64,000 nucleotides of DNA, taken from the NCBI GenBank assembly GCA_026004775.1, contig BPJU01000002.1, forward strand, positions 304,435 to 368,434, given 5' to 3'. The translations under genes and the position numbers were made by a program. The notes under the pieces were generated by a model, which did no database searches, had not been told where the DNA came from, and worked only from the letters and a program-made list of their open reading frames with translations. This stretch comes from Pirellulaceae bacterium (GTDB lineage: Bacteria; Planctomycetota; Planctomycetia; Pirellulales; Pirellulaceae). This document shows positions 54,918 through 64,000 of the stretch, in pieces (position 1 is the stretch's first letter; the number at the start of each line of letters is the position of its first letter).

Positions 54918-56148
54918 GGCGGACCTCCAGACGTTGCGCCCCGACCGACACGGCACTACGGATGCGGGGCGGGCGGCGTTTGAGATAATCGTTGATCTGA
55001 TCGACGGTGATATTATCGAGGATGTGTTTGAGTTCCTCGATGGAGAAGGCTTTGCCGCGGTGGTAGTAATCCGAGGCGAGATTACTGCTGCGGGCGCTGC
55101 TCGATTCTTGCAGCATGACGATCGCACTTTTTATTTTGGCTTTCACTCGTGACCATTCTTCGGCGGTGACGCCTTCGGCCAGTCGCTCCAATTCTTCGAC
55201 CAGCAGGTCCCATGTTTGCTGAGCGCGTTCGGTAGTAGTACCGGCGTAGCAGAGGACTGCTCCTTCATCGAGTGTTGATTGGCAGCGGGCGGCCACCGTG
55301 TAGCAGAGGCCTCGCTTCTCCCGCACTTCGACAAACAGCCGCGAACTGGCGCCGTCGCTCAATACGCCCACGGCGGCGCGTGCCAGAAAATAATCCGCAT
55401 CCCGGTAGGCCACCGCGTCGGCTGCCAGCGCGATGTGGGTCTGTTGGGTGGGCCGTTCCAGGTGCTCGTATCCGCGCTTGCCGGCCTTCGACTCCAACCG
55501 GGGTGGTTCCTGCGGTTTCCAATCCCCGAAAAGTTCACCAATTTTTTCCACAAGGTGCTCCCACTGGAATTGGCCCGCAACGCTGATGATGCAATTCCGC
55601 GGCCCATAGCATCGCTGGTAGAATTCCACCACGTCTTCATAGCGCAGCGACAACACCGCTTGGCGCGTTCCCAGTTCATCGCGTCCCCACGGGTCACCGA
55701 AATGGAGCCGCTCTAATTGGTTCATCGCTTGTTCGGCGAAGTCATCTTCACGGGCCTGGATGGCCTGGAGAGCGGTCTGGCGGGCGTCTTCGAATTGGTC
55801 GGCCGGCAGGTGGGGGCGACGTACCAGATCGGCGAAGATCGGCAACAGGGCGTCGAGGTTATCAGCCAGCAGGGTAGCGCGGAAAGAAGCGTGGGCCAAA
55901 CCGGCTGCGCCTCCGTAGTTGGCTCCCAATAATTCCAGCGCTTCTAGGAACTGGCGGCTGTCGCGCGGGCCGCAGCCGCGCTGTACCATCTCGCCGACCA
56001 GATGCGCCAGGCCCACCTTGTCGGCCGGGTCATAGATGCAACCGGCCGGCACATGCAGGCCGACCGCCACCGATTCCAGCCACGGCATCCGCTCCCCAAG
56101 GATCACCAGCCCGTTGTCTAAGCAGGTACAATGAATCGCTTCCGGCAC
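54904..56148 (-). CDS. M16 family peptidase, non-catalytic partner subunit
   Basis: 414 residues with the M16 fold (CTCLDNGLVILGERMPWLES, and AFRATLLADNLDALLPIFAD-like helices). At the zinc-motif position it reads LAHLVGEMVQRG, so HxxEH is lost and it cannot bind zinc the usual way. The C-terminal half keeps FVEVREKRGLCYTVAARCQS, the Arg/Tyr region contributed by the non-catalytic subunit in two-chain M16B enzymes. The next gene supplies the catalytic chain, so the pair should form one peptidase. Confidence 0.88.
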   Translation of the reverse strand: MPEAIHCTCLDNGLVILGERMPWLESVAVGLHVPAGCIYDPADKVGLAHLVGEMVQRGCGPRDSRQFLEALELLGANYGGAAGLAHASFRATLLADNLDALLPIFADLVRRPHLPADQFEDARQTALQAIQAREDDFAEQAMNQLERLHFGDPWGRDELGTRQAVLSLRYEDVVEFYQRCYGPRNCIISVAGQFQWEHLVEKIGELFGDWKPQEPPRLESKAGKRGYEHLERPTQQTHIALAADAVAYRDADYFLARAAVGVLSDGASSRLFVEVREKRGLCYTVAARCQSTLDEGAVLCYAGTTTERAQQTWDLLVEELERLAEGVTAEEWSRVKAKIKSAIVMLQESSSARSSNLASDYYHRGKAFSIEELKHILDNITVDQINDYLKRRPPRIRSAVSVGAQRLEVRRAIP

Positions 56149-56387
56149 GATAATCGGTCCTTACCCGGGAAGGCTCCGGCACGGCGCTTTGCCGTGCTAC
56201 CTGAGGCTTGCCATTTGAGGTTTGTCAGAGCTTTCGATTGTGGGGCGTTCGCCGGTGGCTGACAAGGTGGCTGGCACGGCCAGCCCAACCAGGACGGAAT
56301 GTGTCTTGGCCTGCGGTCGACTTGGAGGGTGATGGAGCGACCGTTTATGATGATGAACATGTGCCCAACAGGGAGGAGATTCGAACG

Positions 56388-57377
56388 ATGCGCATCGGCA
56401 TGTTTTGCAGTGGCGGGGACGCTCCGGGAATGAATGCCTGTATGCGAGCGGTGGTTCGCACGGCGCTGGTACGGGGCCACAGCGTGGTGGGAATCCGCCG
56501 CGGATACGAGGGGCTGTTGGAAGAGGATTTTTATGTCGGTCCGGACGGGGCACCGGAAATGACTCTGCGGAGCGTCTCGGGGTGGACCCAATTCGGCGGC
56601 ACGTTTCTTTTAACGAGTCGCAGTGAGCGGTTCCGAACCGAGGAAGGATTGCGCTCGGCAGCCGACATTCTGCGCCGCCACCGCATCGATGCGCTGATTC
56701 CGATCGGAGGAGACGGGACATTCCGCGGCGCGTTGGCTCTGGCTGAATACTGGGATGGCCGCATCGTGGGGTGCCCCGGCACGATCGACAATGATCTAGT
56801 CGGTACCGATGCCACGATCGGCTTCTACACGGCCGTGCAAACGGCGGTCGAAGCGGTGGACAAGATTCGCGACACAGCCGCCAGCCACAGCCGTATGTTC
56901 TTGATCGAGGTTATGGGACGCTCCAGCGGTTTTCTGGCGGTGCACACGGCGATTGCGGCCGGGGCCGAAGTGGTCTGCATTCCCGAAGCGCCCTACTCGA
57001 TCGAAGAACTCGTGGAACATCTAAAAGAGCTCAAACAGCGGGGTAAAACATCCGTCATGGCGGTGGTCGCCGAAGGCTATCCGCTGGGCGGTGCCACCGC
57101 ACTGCAACAGAGATTGGCTCAGGCCGGCTGTCCTTTTGGCACGCGGGTGGTCGTATTGGGACATCTCCAGCGTGGTGGTTCGCCCACACCCGAAGACCGG
57201 ATTCTGGCGACGCAGCTCGGTTGTTGGGCGGTGGAAGGGCTGGACGAAGGGCAGCACCTGGTGATGGCCGGTATGCGGGGAGGCCAAAAAGTTTACACGC
57301 CGATGGTGGAGGCCGTCAGCGGTCACAACCCGATTCCACCGCGATTGATCGAGTTGATCCGGGTCATGGCTCACTAG
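56388..57377 (+). CDS. pfkA: ATP-dependent 6-phosphofructokinase
   Basis: 329 residues from the ATG at 56388 with GGAGGAG upstream; the longer open frame from 56208 is not protein-like. GGDGT (107-111) is the ATP-binding form of the motif, PGTIDND (130-136) holds the catalytic Asp, and MGRSSGFLAVHTA and LGHLQRGGSPTPEDR are family landmarks. It phosphorylates fructose 6-phosphate, the committing step of glycolysis. The Gly in GGDG favours ATP over pyrophosphate as donor. Confidence 0.93.
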   Translation: MRIGMFCSGGDAPGMNACMRAVVRTALVRGHSVVGIRRGYEGLLEEDFYVGPDGAPEMTLRSVSGWTQFGGTFLLTSRSERFRTEEGLRSAADILRRHRIDALIPIGGDGTFRGALALAEYWDGRIVGCPGTIDNDLVGTDATIGFYTAVQTAVEAVDKIRDTAASHSRMFLIEVMGRSSGFLAVHTAIAAGAEVVCIPEAPYSIEELVEHLKELKQRGKTSVMAVVAEGYPLGGATALQQRLAQAGCPFGTRVVVLGHLQRGGSPTPEDRILATQLGCWAVEGLDEGQHLVMAGMRGGQKVYTPMVEAVSGHNPIPPRLIELIRVMAH

Positions 57378-57464
57378 TGTCGCCCCGTCCAGGCGGTCTG
57401 CGTAGTGGCGGGGACAGCAGCGAACCGGGGCAAGGGGAAAAGAGGTTTTTGGTGGAGAAGCGCC

Positions 57465-58880
57465 ATGCAGGAGTTTCGTCACGAGCGGGATTCGATGGGT
57501 GAAGTGGCCGTTCCGCGGTCGGCCTACTGGGGAGCCCAGACGCAACGGGCTGTGGAAAACTTCCCCATTTCCGGCTGGAGAATCCCCCCTGCCCTGATCC
57601 ATGCTCTGGGGTTGGTCAAATGGGCGTGTGCCGAGGTGAATCGGCAATTGGGCCGATTCGCCCGCTGTCCCCAGCCGCTGGATGACCGGCAGGTCGAATC
57701 GCTGTTGCAGGCTTGTCAAGAAGTGGCCGATGGCCGGTGGGACGACCAGTTCCCGGTGGATGTGTTTCAGACCGGATCCGGAACGTCGACCAACATGAAT
57801 GCCAACGAGGTGATTGCGCGGCGGGCTGCCGAGCTGTTGGGGGATCCGGACAGCCGCGTGATCCATCCGAATGACCATGTGAATCTTGGCCAAAGCTCGA
57901 ACGATATTTTCCCTACGGCCATCCATGTGGCCGTGGCCGGCCAATTGGAGCGGCACTTGCGACCGGCGTTGGCTGGCTTGCATGAGGTTCTCCGGCACAA
58001 GGCCCAACAGTGGGATTCGATCATCAAAATCGGACGGACTCACTTGATGGATGCCACACCGCTGCGGTTGGGGCAGGAAATCGGCGGGCTGGCTCGCCAG
58101 GTGGAGTTGGCTTTGCGGCGATTGCAGGCGGCCTTGGAGGCGGTGTTGGAGTTGCCGGTGGGTGGCACGGCTGTCGGTACGGGGCTCAATACGGTGAGGG
58201 GCTTTGGCCAGAGGGTAGCGGCTTGCCTGGCCGAGAAAACGGGGTTGCCCTTTGTCGAGGCGGCGAACCACTTCGAGGCCAACGCGGCCCGTGACGGGCT
58301 GGTCGAGTGCCACGGCCAGCTTCGCACCATTGCCGTGTCGCTCTTCCACCTGGCCAACAATATCCGCTGGCTGGGTTCCGGGCCGCGGTGCGCCTTTTAC
58401 GAATTGCGCTTGCCGTCGCGCCAACCGGGAAGTTCCATCATGCCCGGCAAAGTCAATCCGGTGATGTGCGAAAGTCTCATGCAGGTGGCGGCGCAGGTGC
58501 TGGGAAACGACCAGACGGTCAGTTTCTGTGGCGCCGTGGGCGGGAACTTCCAGTTGCACGTGATGATGCCATTAATGGCCCACACGGTATTGGAAAGCAT
58601 CGGGCTGCTGGGCAACGCCTGCCAGGCTTTCCGCCAGTTTTGTGCCGAAGGAATGGAAGCCAATGCCGAGGTGTGTCGTAACCAGGTGGAAAAAAGTCTG
58701 GCTCTGGTTACCCGGCTGGTTCCGCTGGTGGGCTATGACCAGGCGGCTCGTCTGGCGCATGAGGCGATGCGCACCGGCAAGACGATCCGCCAGTTGTGCC
58801 GCGAGGAGGGGATTCTGCCGGAAGCCACGCTGGAAAAGGCTCTTGACCCGTGGGCGATGACCGAACCGGATGAAGGGTGA
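57465..58880 (+). CDS. fumC: Class II fumarate hydratase
   Basis: 471 residues from the ATG at 57465 with GGAG upstream. It starts ERDSMGEVAVPRSAYWGAQT, as FumC does. Further landmarks are FQTGSGTSTNMNANEVIARR, HPNDHVNLGQSSND, GRTHLMDATPLRLGQE and the signature GSSIMPGKVNPVMCES. It interconverts fumarate and malate in the TCA cycle without an iron-sulfur cluster. It follows pfkA on the same strand after about 90 bases. The related aspartase is less likely given the FumC-type N-terminus. Confidence 0.94.
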   Translation: MQEFRHERDSMGEVAVPRSAYWGAQTQRAVENFPISGWRIPPALIHALGLVKWACAEVNRQLGRFARCPQPLDDRQVESLLQACQEVADGRWDDQFPVDVFQTGSGTSTNMNANEVIARRAAELLGDPDSRVIHPNDHVNLGQSSNDIFPTAIHVAVAGQLERHLRPALAGLHEVLRHKAQQWDSIIKIGRTHLMDATPLRLGQEIGGLARQVELALRRLQAALEAVLELPVGGTAVGTGLNTVRGFGQRVAACLAEKTGLPFVEAANHFEANAARDGLVECHGQLRTIAVSLFHLANNIRWLGSGPRCAFYELRLPSRQPGSSIMPGKVNPVMCESLMQVAAQVLGNDQTVSFCGAVGGNFQLHVMMPLMAHTVLESIGLLGNACQAFRQFCAEGMEANAEVCRNQVEKSLALVTRLVPLVGYDQAARLAHEAMRTGKTIRQLCREEGILPEATLEKALDPWAMTEPDEG

Positions 58881-59322
58881 TGCGCCGCCCACCGCCTCTT
58901 TTCTGTCGCGCCTACAGGAGCTATACTTGTTGTTGTGCGTGTGAAGCACGCCGGGTACGCCGATGAAGCTTGCCTGCCTTCCTGTCACCCGCTGTTCGCT
59001 GGGGCACTGTGAGTAGGCCGAGCTGGGACGGGTCGTCTGTCTGGCTGGGCGCTGCTACCAGGCCGCTTGTGCCGTAAGCTCGACCTTTCGTTCCGTGCGG
59101 TTTGACGTTGGCGGTGTCGAACGCGGCAGGGTTGCCGGTTGGTCTTGCAACGTCGTGCGAGATGTTGGACTATAACGGCGTGGAGTATCGAAAGTGTTTG
59201 AGGCAAGGGGGGAGCCGCCGGTGCAATGGGGAGAGAAAGCCGGGGGGGCGGCGGCGTTTCCCGGTTAACGGCCGAGCCGTTGACAGGCACGGATTGGTAG
59301 CGTGGAACCCATGGTGTGGCAA
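58881..59322. other. Intergenic region before EF-G
   Basis: About 440 bases with no supported gene. TTGCAA at about 59145 and TATAAC about 20 bases later could be a poor promoter; the spacing is too long. Nothing else is evident. Confidence 0.4.
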
Positions 59323-61410
59323 ATGGATCTTTCAAAACTTCGCAACATAGGTATTTCGGCCCATATCGACTCGGGCAAAACGACGCTCAGCGAGCGAATT
59401 CTCTATTATACCGGGCGTATCCACCGCATGGAGGAAGTGCACGACAGCGGTGGAGGGGCGACGATGGACTATATGGAGTTGGAGCGCGAAAAGGGGATCA
59501 CGATCACCAGCGCGTCGACCCACGTTCAATGGCAGGGACATGCCATTAACCTCATCGATACGCCGGGACATGTCGATTTTACGGTGGAGGTGGAGCGGAG
59601 TCTGCGGGTGCTGGACGGCGCGATCCTGGTGTTGTGCGCCGTAGGAGGTGTGCAAGCCCAGACGCTTACCGTCGACCGGCAGATGAAGCGCTACCACGTC
59701 CCGCGGCTGGCGTTCATCAACAAGATGGACCGGACGGGGGCCGATCCCCAGCGGGTATGCCGGGACATCCGCGAGCGGCTCGGCGCCGACGCCGTATTGA
59801 TGCAATTGCCGATCGGCTGCGGCGAGTCGTTTCGGGGAGTGATCGACCTGGTGCGCCAGGAGGCGCTCTATTTTGACGGGGAGAACGGCGAGCAGGTGCG
59901 GCGGGAACCGATTCCGGAGGAATTTCGTGAGGCGGCTCAACAAGCCCGCCAGCACCTGTTGGAATCGCTCGCCATGTATAGCGACGAGCTGATGGAACGC
60001 TTGCTGGCAGAAGAGTTGGTCTCCGTGGAGTTGATCGATACGGTGATTCGTTCGGCCGTCTGCCAGCAGGAACTGACTCCGGTGTTTCTCGGTTCCGCCT
60101 ACCGCAACAAAGGCGTACAGCCGCTGCTGGACGCGGTGGTCCGCTATCTGCCGTCGCCTGTCGATCGGGAAGTGTGGGCCAACGACCCGAAAGAGGCCGG
60201 GCAGCGGATGCCTCTGAAGCCCGATCCGAACCTTCCCTTCGTGGCGATGGCTTTCAAGATCATTGAAGATCCTTACGGGCAGTTGACCTTCCTGCGCGTC
60301 TACCAGGGACGAATGGAAAAAGGAGGGATGTACTACAATCAGCGGACCGGCCAGCGGGAGCGGTTCGGGCGGATTGTCCGGATGCATGCCGACAAGCGCG
60401 AAGAGATCGCCGAAGCGGTGGCGGGTGATATCGTGGCCGTGGTCGGGATCGACGCCGCCAGTGGCGACACCTATGCCGCCGAACCTCAGTATTGTTCGCT
60501 CGAAAAAATGTTCATCCCCGAACCGGTCATCAAGATGGCCATCGCTCCGGCTGCTCGCCGCGACCAGGAAAAACTGGCCAAAGCGCTCAGCCGCTTCCGC
60601 AAGGAGGATCCGACGTTCCAGGTGATGCAGGATGAAGAGACGGACGAAGTGCTGATCGCGGGGATGGGCGAGTTGCACCTGGAAGTGTACATCGAGCGGA
60701 TTCGCCGCGAGTATGGTGTGGCCGTTGAGGTTGGAGCACCCAAGGTCAGCTATCGGGAAGCCCCTCAAGAGGCCGTGCGGTTCGATTACCGCCACAAGAA
60801 ACAGACCGGCGGGGCCGGACAGTATGCCCATATCATCGGCGTGATGGAGCCGTTGCCGGAAGATGCGCCCGAGCCATTTGTGTTCGAAGAGACGGTGGTG
60901 GGTGGTCGAGTGCCCCGGCAGTACATTCCGTCGGTGGAAAAGGGATTTCGTGAGGCGATCGCGCGAGGGACGCTGGCCGACTTTCCTGTGGTCGGCCTGA
61001 AAATCCGACTGGAAGACGGCTCCTACCACGAAGTGGATAGCTCGGATCGGGCATTCCAGACGTGCGCTCGAGATTGCTTCCGCGAGTTTTTCCCTCGCAC
61101 GCGGCCCGCCCTGCTTGAGCCGATCATGAAAATGGAGGTCGAGTGCCCCGAGGCGTTCCAGGGGGCGGTGGTCGGAGATTTGACGTCGCGACGCGGCATG
61201 ATCGTAGCCACCGAAGTACGCGGTGACGCGTTCGCGATCGTGGCCGAAGTGCCTCTGGCCGAGACGTTCGGCTACGCCACCGATCTTCGGAGCATGACGC
61301 AGGGTCAGGGTGTCTTTTCGATGGAGTTTCTCTGTTACCGCAAGATGCCCGCTGCGTTGCAAGAAGAGGTCATCGCCACCAAGAAACGCCAATTGGTCGG
61401 GGCCCGCTGA
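59323..61410 (+). CDS. fusA: Elongation factor G (spd/mitochondrial-like type)
   Basis: About 695 residues from the ATG at 59323; in-frame starts at 59302 and 59311 are also possible and none has a clear ribosome-binding site. The GTPase domain has GISAHIDSGKTTLSERILYY (G1), EREKGITITSAS (G2), DTPGHVDF (G3) and NKMDR (G4). Domains II-V follow to ILSMEFLCYRKMP-type C-terminus. HIDSGKTTL instead of HIDAGKTTT is characteristic of the spirochaete/planctomycete/deltaproteobacterial EF-G group related to mitochondrial EF-G1. It catalyses ribosomal translocation. Confidence 0.92.
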   Translation: MDLSKLRNIGISAHIDSGKTTLSERILYYTGRIHRMEEVHDSGGGATMDYMELEREKGITITSASTHVQWQGHAINLIDTPGHVDFTVEVERSLRVLDGAILVLCAVGGVQAQTLTVDRQMKRYHVPRLAFINKMDRTGADPQRVCRDIRERLGADAVLMQLPIGCGESFRGVIDLVRQEALYFDGENGEQVRREPIPEEFREAAQQARQHLLESLAMYSDELMERLLAEELVSVELIDTVIRSAVCQQELTPVFLGSAYRNKGVQPLLDAVVRYLPSPVDREVWANDPKEAGQRMPLKPDPNLPFVAMAFKIIEDPYGQLTFLRVYQGRMEKGGMYYNQRTGQRERFGRIVRMHADKREEIAEAVAGDIVAVVGIDAASGDTYAAEPQYCSLEKMFIPEPVIKMAIAPAARRDQEKLAKALSRFRKEDPTFQVMQDEETDEVLIAGMGELHLEVYIERIRREYGVAVEVGAPKVSYREAPQEAVRFDYRHKKQTGGAGQYAHIIGVMEPLPEDAPEPFVFEETVVGGRVPRQYIPSVEKGFREAIARGTLADFPVVGLKIRLEDGSYHEVDSSDRAFQTCARDCFREFFPRTRPALLEPIMKMEVECPEAFQGAVVGDLTSRRGMIVATEVRGDAFAIVAEVPLAETFGYATDLRSMTQGQGVFSMEFLCYRKMPAALQEEVIATKKRQLVGAR

Positions 61411-61482
61411 CCGGAACGCTCAGCGGTTTCTGAAGCGTTGGGGTGAGAAGAGACGGGGGTTTTTCGAGGAGGAAAAGGATCC

Positions 61483-61572
61483 GTGGGAGTCAAGAAATCC
61501 GGACGAGGTCGCAGAAAGGTGGGACGCAAGAAGCGCCGCATGCGCTCGCGCATCCGCCACCGCAAGAAGTGA
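61483..61572 (+). CDS. Small basic protein, AURKAIP1/COX24 (bS22-like) type
   Basis: A 29-residue peptide from a GTG with a strong GAGGAGG site. It reads MGVKKSGRGRRKVGRKKRRM and ends RSRIRHRKK, almost entirely Lys and Arg. The KKRRMRxRIRHRKK block is the pattern of the AURKAIP1/COX24 domain, known from mitochondrial and bacterial small-subunit ribosomal proteins (bS22-like). It lies 72 bases after EF-G on the same strand, a translation context. At this length the family call rests on the motif, the ribosome-binding site and position. Confidence 0.7.
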   Translation: MGVKKSGRGRRKVGRKKRRMRSRIRHRKK

Positions 61573-61861
61573 GGTCGGTTGATGGAGCGTGGCCCGAGGG
61601 GCGTCACGTCCGGCAGACCGTACGTCTCATGTTGGACCGGTCGAGCGACGGCTTTTGCAGGCAACCCGCCGCCCGTGTAGCCGGCCGTGGATGCCGAATA
61701 GCCATCGGTGCGTGCCGTCTCCCCAAGACCGCGCTCCGGGCTGTTGAACCGCTGCGATTCTCGTTTGTCGCCGGCCCGCCAACGCGCCGGTTGCTGGAGG
61801 GGATGCGGGAGCAGGATTGGGTGCGGCAGGAGTCTTTCGTGCGTCCGGGTGAGACACGCGC

Positions 61862-64000
61862 GTGGCCGAACAACTCGTCGTTCCGACTCTAGCCAATGTT
61901 CCGTTCCGTGCCGTGCGGGACGAGGCGGGGGTACCACACATTCAGGCATCCACGTTCTCCGACGCTCTTTTCGGCTTGGGATACATGCACGCCCTGGACC
62001 GCGGGACACAGATCTTGTTCGCCCGCAGCATTGCTTCCGGCCGAGCATTGGAACAAATCGCCGATCGCCCGGAGCTGGCCGAGACCGACCTTTTCTTTCG
62101 GCGAATCGGTTTGCATTTGCGTTTGGAAGATGAGTTGGCGGCTCTTGGTCCGACCACACAACGGCTGCTGCAAATCTATAGCGACGGCGTCAATGCGGGA
62201 CTGCGCGACTTGGGACGGACTTGGCCGATGTGGGCCGTCGGCTATCAGGTTTGCCCGTGGGATGTGGCCGGCGTACTACTCATCGGCCGGCTGCTCAGTT
62301 TCGGAGGGCTGGTCGTCAGCCAGATGGAAAACGAGCGGATTTTGCTGGAGCTGATCCATGCCGGCGTGGACCAATTGACGCTGCGTGAGTTGTTTTATCC
62401 TCGGTTGCAGGACGCACCATTGGATTGGCTGAAAGAGATACATCTGGCCAATCGCCTTTCCAACCATGCCATGGAGCTGCTGGCGGACCTGCCACGACTG
62501 GCCGGAAGCAACGCCTGGGCCGTGTCACCGGGACGAAGTGCTACCGAGGCTCCGGTACTGGCGGCCGATCCGCATCTGGAAATCAATCGGCTGCCTGCTA
62601 TCTGGTATGAGGCGGTTCTGCAATGGGGAAATGACCAGTATGTGATGGGAGCCTCTTTGCCCGGCTGCCCGCTGTTCGCGGTTGGGCGATCGCGGTATGT
62701 GGCTTGGGGCGTCACGCACATGAAGGGAGATTTGGTTGATTTCTTTGTGGAACAATGCCGCAAGCACAATGGCAAGTGGCAGTACCGTCGCGGCCGGCGA
62801 TGGCACGATTTCCACGTGCGGCGGGAGGAGATTCTGCGTCGCGGCGGACAGCCGATGGAACTGCTGGTGTGGGAAAGCGACCTCGGTCCATTGGAAAACA
62901 ACCCGGAACTTGTAGGAGAAGGCTATCATCTGGCGACACGGTGGACGGGGGCCGTCCTTCCGGGAAGCGGAGCTTTGGCCACCTGGCTGGAGCTGCTCCA
63001 CGCCCGCACGGTGGCTGAGGCGGCGCGTATTGTTGCCCGATGTCCCTTGCCCTCGCTGTGTTGGGTGCTGGCCGACCGTTCGGGAAGAATCGGGTATCAG
63101 GCTTGCGGCAGGTTTCCCAAGCGCAGAGAGCCGTTTGGGGGCCTGTTGCCGCAACCCGCGTGGGAAACGACACGGCATTGGCGTGGATGGATCGCGCTGC
63201 GGCGGTTGCCTCACCTGACCGACCCGCCCGAAGGATACGTCGCTTCGGCCAACGAAGAAGTCACCACCACCGACGGCTGGCCGCTGGTCACGCAACCTGC
63301 CCCCGACTACCGCAAACGGCGGATTTGCCAACTGCTGTCGAACCTTACGGCGGCGACCGTGGACGACATGCAGAGAATGCAATACGACGTCTACAGCCTG
63401 CATGCCGAGGAAGTGCTGGAGGAATTTCTGCCGCATCTGCCGGAAGGGAAATTGAAGGAGACGTTGCAGGCATGGGATCGACGGTTCACCACCGACAGCG
63501 TTGCCGCCACCTGGTTTTTTCGGTTGTATGTGGCGGTGATCGTGGAAATGCTGGGACATGCCGGGGGGATCGGATGGCGGCGGACGTTGTATTTATGCTC
63601 GCGAGCCGGTTATTCGTTGATGTTGCTGACGGGCGTGGACCGGTTGCTGCGCCGGAGCGATTCCCCGTGGTGGGCGATTCGCCGAGTCGGGCTGGGTGAG
63701 ATTGTGCGCCGGGCGGCGGCACGAGTTGCCAGCGAGAATCCGAAGCCCTGGTCGGAGGTCAACAACTTTCATTTTACCGACCGGTTTTTCGGCGCTCACC
63801 GCGTCGGGCGATTGCTGGGCTTTCGATCCGAGCGGCATGCGATGCCGGGCTGCCATGCCACGCTGTTTTATGGACACGTGCTGCAAACTGCTGGGCGAGA
63901 ATTGACGTTCGCCCCGTCGTACCATTTCGTCACCGACCTGGGCACAGACGAGGCATGGACGAACCTGCCTGGCGGACCCAGCGAGAATCGGTTTTCTCCA
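61862..64000 (+). CDS. Penicillin acylase (S45) family protein, C-terminus cut by window edge
   Basis: At least 712 residues from the GTG at 61862; an in-frame TGA 12 bases upstream rules out earlier starts. FGLGYMHALDRGTQI (about residues 39-53) is the alpha-chain signature. LAGSNAWAVSPGRSATEAPV contains the N-terminal nucleophile Ser at 216, so self-cleavage before SNAW is expected, followed by LAADPHLEINRLPAIWYE. Members hydrolyse amides such as penicillins, acyl-homoserine lactones or aculeacin. No signal peptide is visible, unlike most S45 enzymes, so the location is uncertain. Confidence 0.88.
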   Translation, partial: MAEQLVVPTLANVPFRAVRDEAGVPHIQASTFSDALFGLGYMHALDRGTQILFARSIASGRALEQIADRPELAETDLFFRRIGLHLRLEDELAALGPTTQRLLQIYSDGVNAGLRDLGRTWPMWAVGYQVCPWDVAGVLLIGRLLSFGGLVVSQMENERILLELIHAGVDQLTLRELFYPRLQDAPLDWLKEIHLANRLSNHAMELLADLPRLAGSNAWAVSPGRSATEAPVLAADPHLEINRLPAIWYEAVLQWGNDQYVMGASLPGCPLFAVGRSRYVAWGVTHMKGDLVDFFVEQCRKHNGKWQYRRGRRWHDFHVRREEILRRGGQPMELLVWESDLGPLENNPELVGEGYHLATRWTGAVLPGSGALATWLELLHARTVAEAARIVARCPLPSLCWVLADRSGRIGYQACGRFPKRREPFGGLLPQPAWETTRHWRGWIALRRLPHLTDPPEGYVASANEEVTTTDGWPLVTQPAPDYRKRRICQLLSNLTAATVDDMQRMQYDVYSLHAEEVLEEFLPHLPEGKLKETLQAWDRRFTTDSVAATWFFRLYVAVIVEMLGHAGGIGWRRTLYLCSRAGYSLMLLTGVDRLLRRSDSPWWAIRRVGLGEIVRRAAARVASENPKPWSEVNNFHFTDRFFGAHRVGRLLGFRSERHAMPGCHATLFYGHVLQTAGRELTFAPSYHFVTDLGTDEAWTNLPGGPSENRFSP

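Noticed and set aside
54918-55127. N-terminal extension of the catalytic M16 subunit
   Set aside because: It lies inside the partner gene and is not protein-like; GGAGGT before the GTG at 54917 fixes the start.
56208-56387. 60-residue N-terminal extension of phosphofructokinase
   Set aside because: The phosphofructokinase sequence begins at 56388 with GGAGGAG upstream; the extension has no family match.
57021-58559. 512-residue minus-strand frame opposite fumC and the end of pfkA
   Set aside because: Antisense shadow of two certain genes.
59332-61392. 686-residue minus-strand frame opposite EF-G
   Set aside because: It is the mirror of a highly conserved gene with biased codons; the sequence shows no domain and many His/Arg runs typical of antisense frames.

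Overview
The window suggests a member of the Planctomycetota. It carries a DUF1501 protein, a very large cytochrome/DUF1549/DUF1553 protein, a DUF1559 prepilin-like protein, a broken DUF1583-type gene, an EF-G of the 'HIDSGKTTL' type and a tiny basic COX24/bS22-like ribosomal peptide, all typical of that phylum. Many starts are GTG, placed by good Shine-Dalgarno sequences. Genus cannot be fixed from the sequence alone.

Layout. 1-5257 (minus strand) is a catabolic operon: PSD1-type cytochrome protein, DUF1501 protein, DapA/NAL-family lyase and the start of a proline racemase/hydroxyproline epimerase that runs off the left edge. 5900-24962 is an accessory island. Its gene order recurs: a MauE-like membrane protein with a thioredoxin-like tail, a DUF1573 protein, a small secreted Cys-rich protein with an Asp/Pro tail, and a ~390-residue protein with a signal peptide, a predicted LolA-like beta-rich domain and a C-terminal membrane anchor. 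Three versions lie at 5.9-9.1, 10.0-19.3 (the last two genes present four times by tandem duplication) and 20.7-25.0 kb. A fourth, inverted version lies at 40.7-43.2 kb. Tracts of a 7-bp repeat (TCACTGC; about 3, 28, 17 and 2 copies) sit upstream of these units. Frameshifts, deletions, a gene fusion and a 211-bp IS66-type mini-element show rapid change in this island.

25.5-40.3 kb is mostly ordinary: DUF1559 protein, a DUF1583-like pseudogene, prpC-prpB of the methylcitrate cycle, a polytopic membrane protein, a Nudix hydrolase, an acyl-CoA synthetase, ferrochelatase, a DUF72 protein, a Tat-exported enolase-superfamily protein, an LptF/LptG permease and an aminotransferase. 43.7-64 kb holds an ornithine-cyclodeaminase-family protein, an SDR, a CocE-type hydrolase, a PQQ-propeller protein followed by a GH71/99-like protein, a flippase-like membrane protein, a catalytic/non-catalytic M16 peptidase pair, phosphofructokinase, fumarase, EF-G, the small basic peptide and a penicillin-acylase-family protein cut by the right edge.

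The most interesting observations are (1) the recurring MauE/DUF1573/Cys-rich/anchored-protein module, which looks like an envelope disulfide system with its own Cys-rich clients, and (2) the second MauE-thioredoxin gene (20936-21781). There an in-frame TGA stands exactly where its paralogue has the first Cys of a CGC motif, and the reading frame continues intact to a CPHC motif. This is either a selenocysteine codon or a one-base nonsense mutation.
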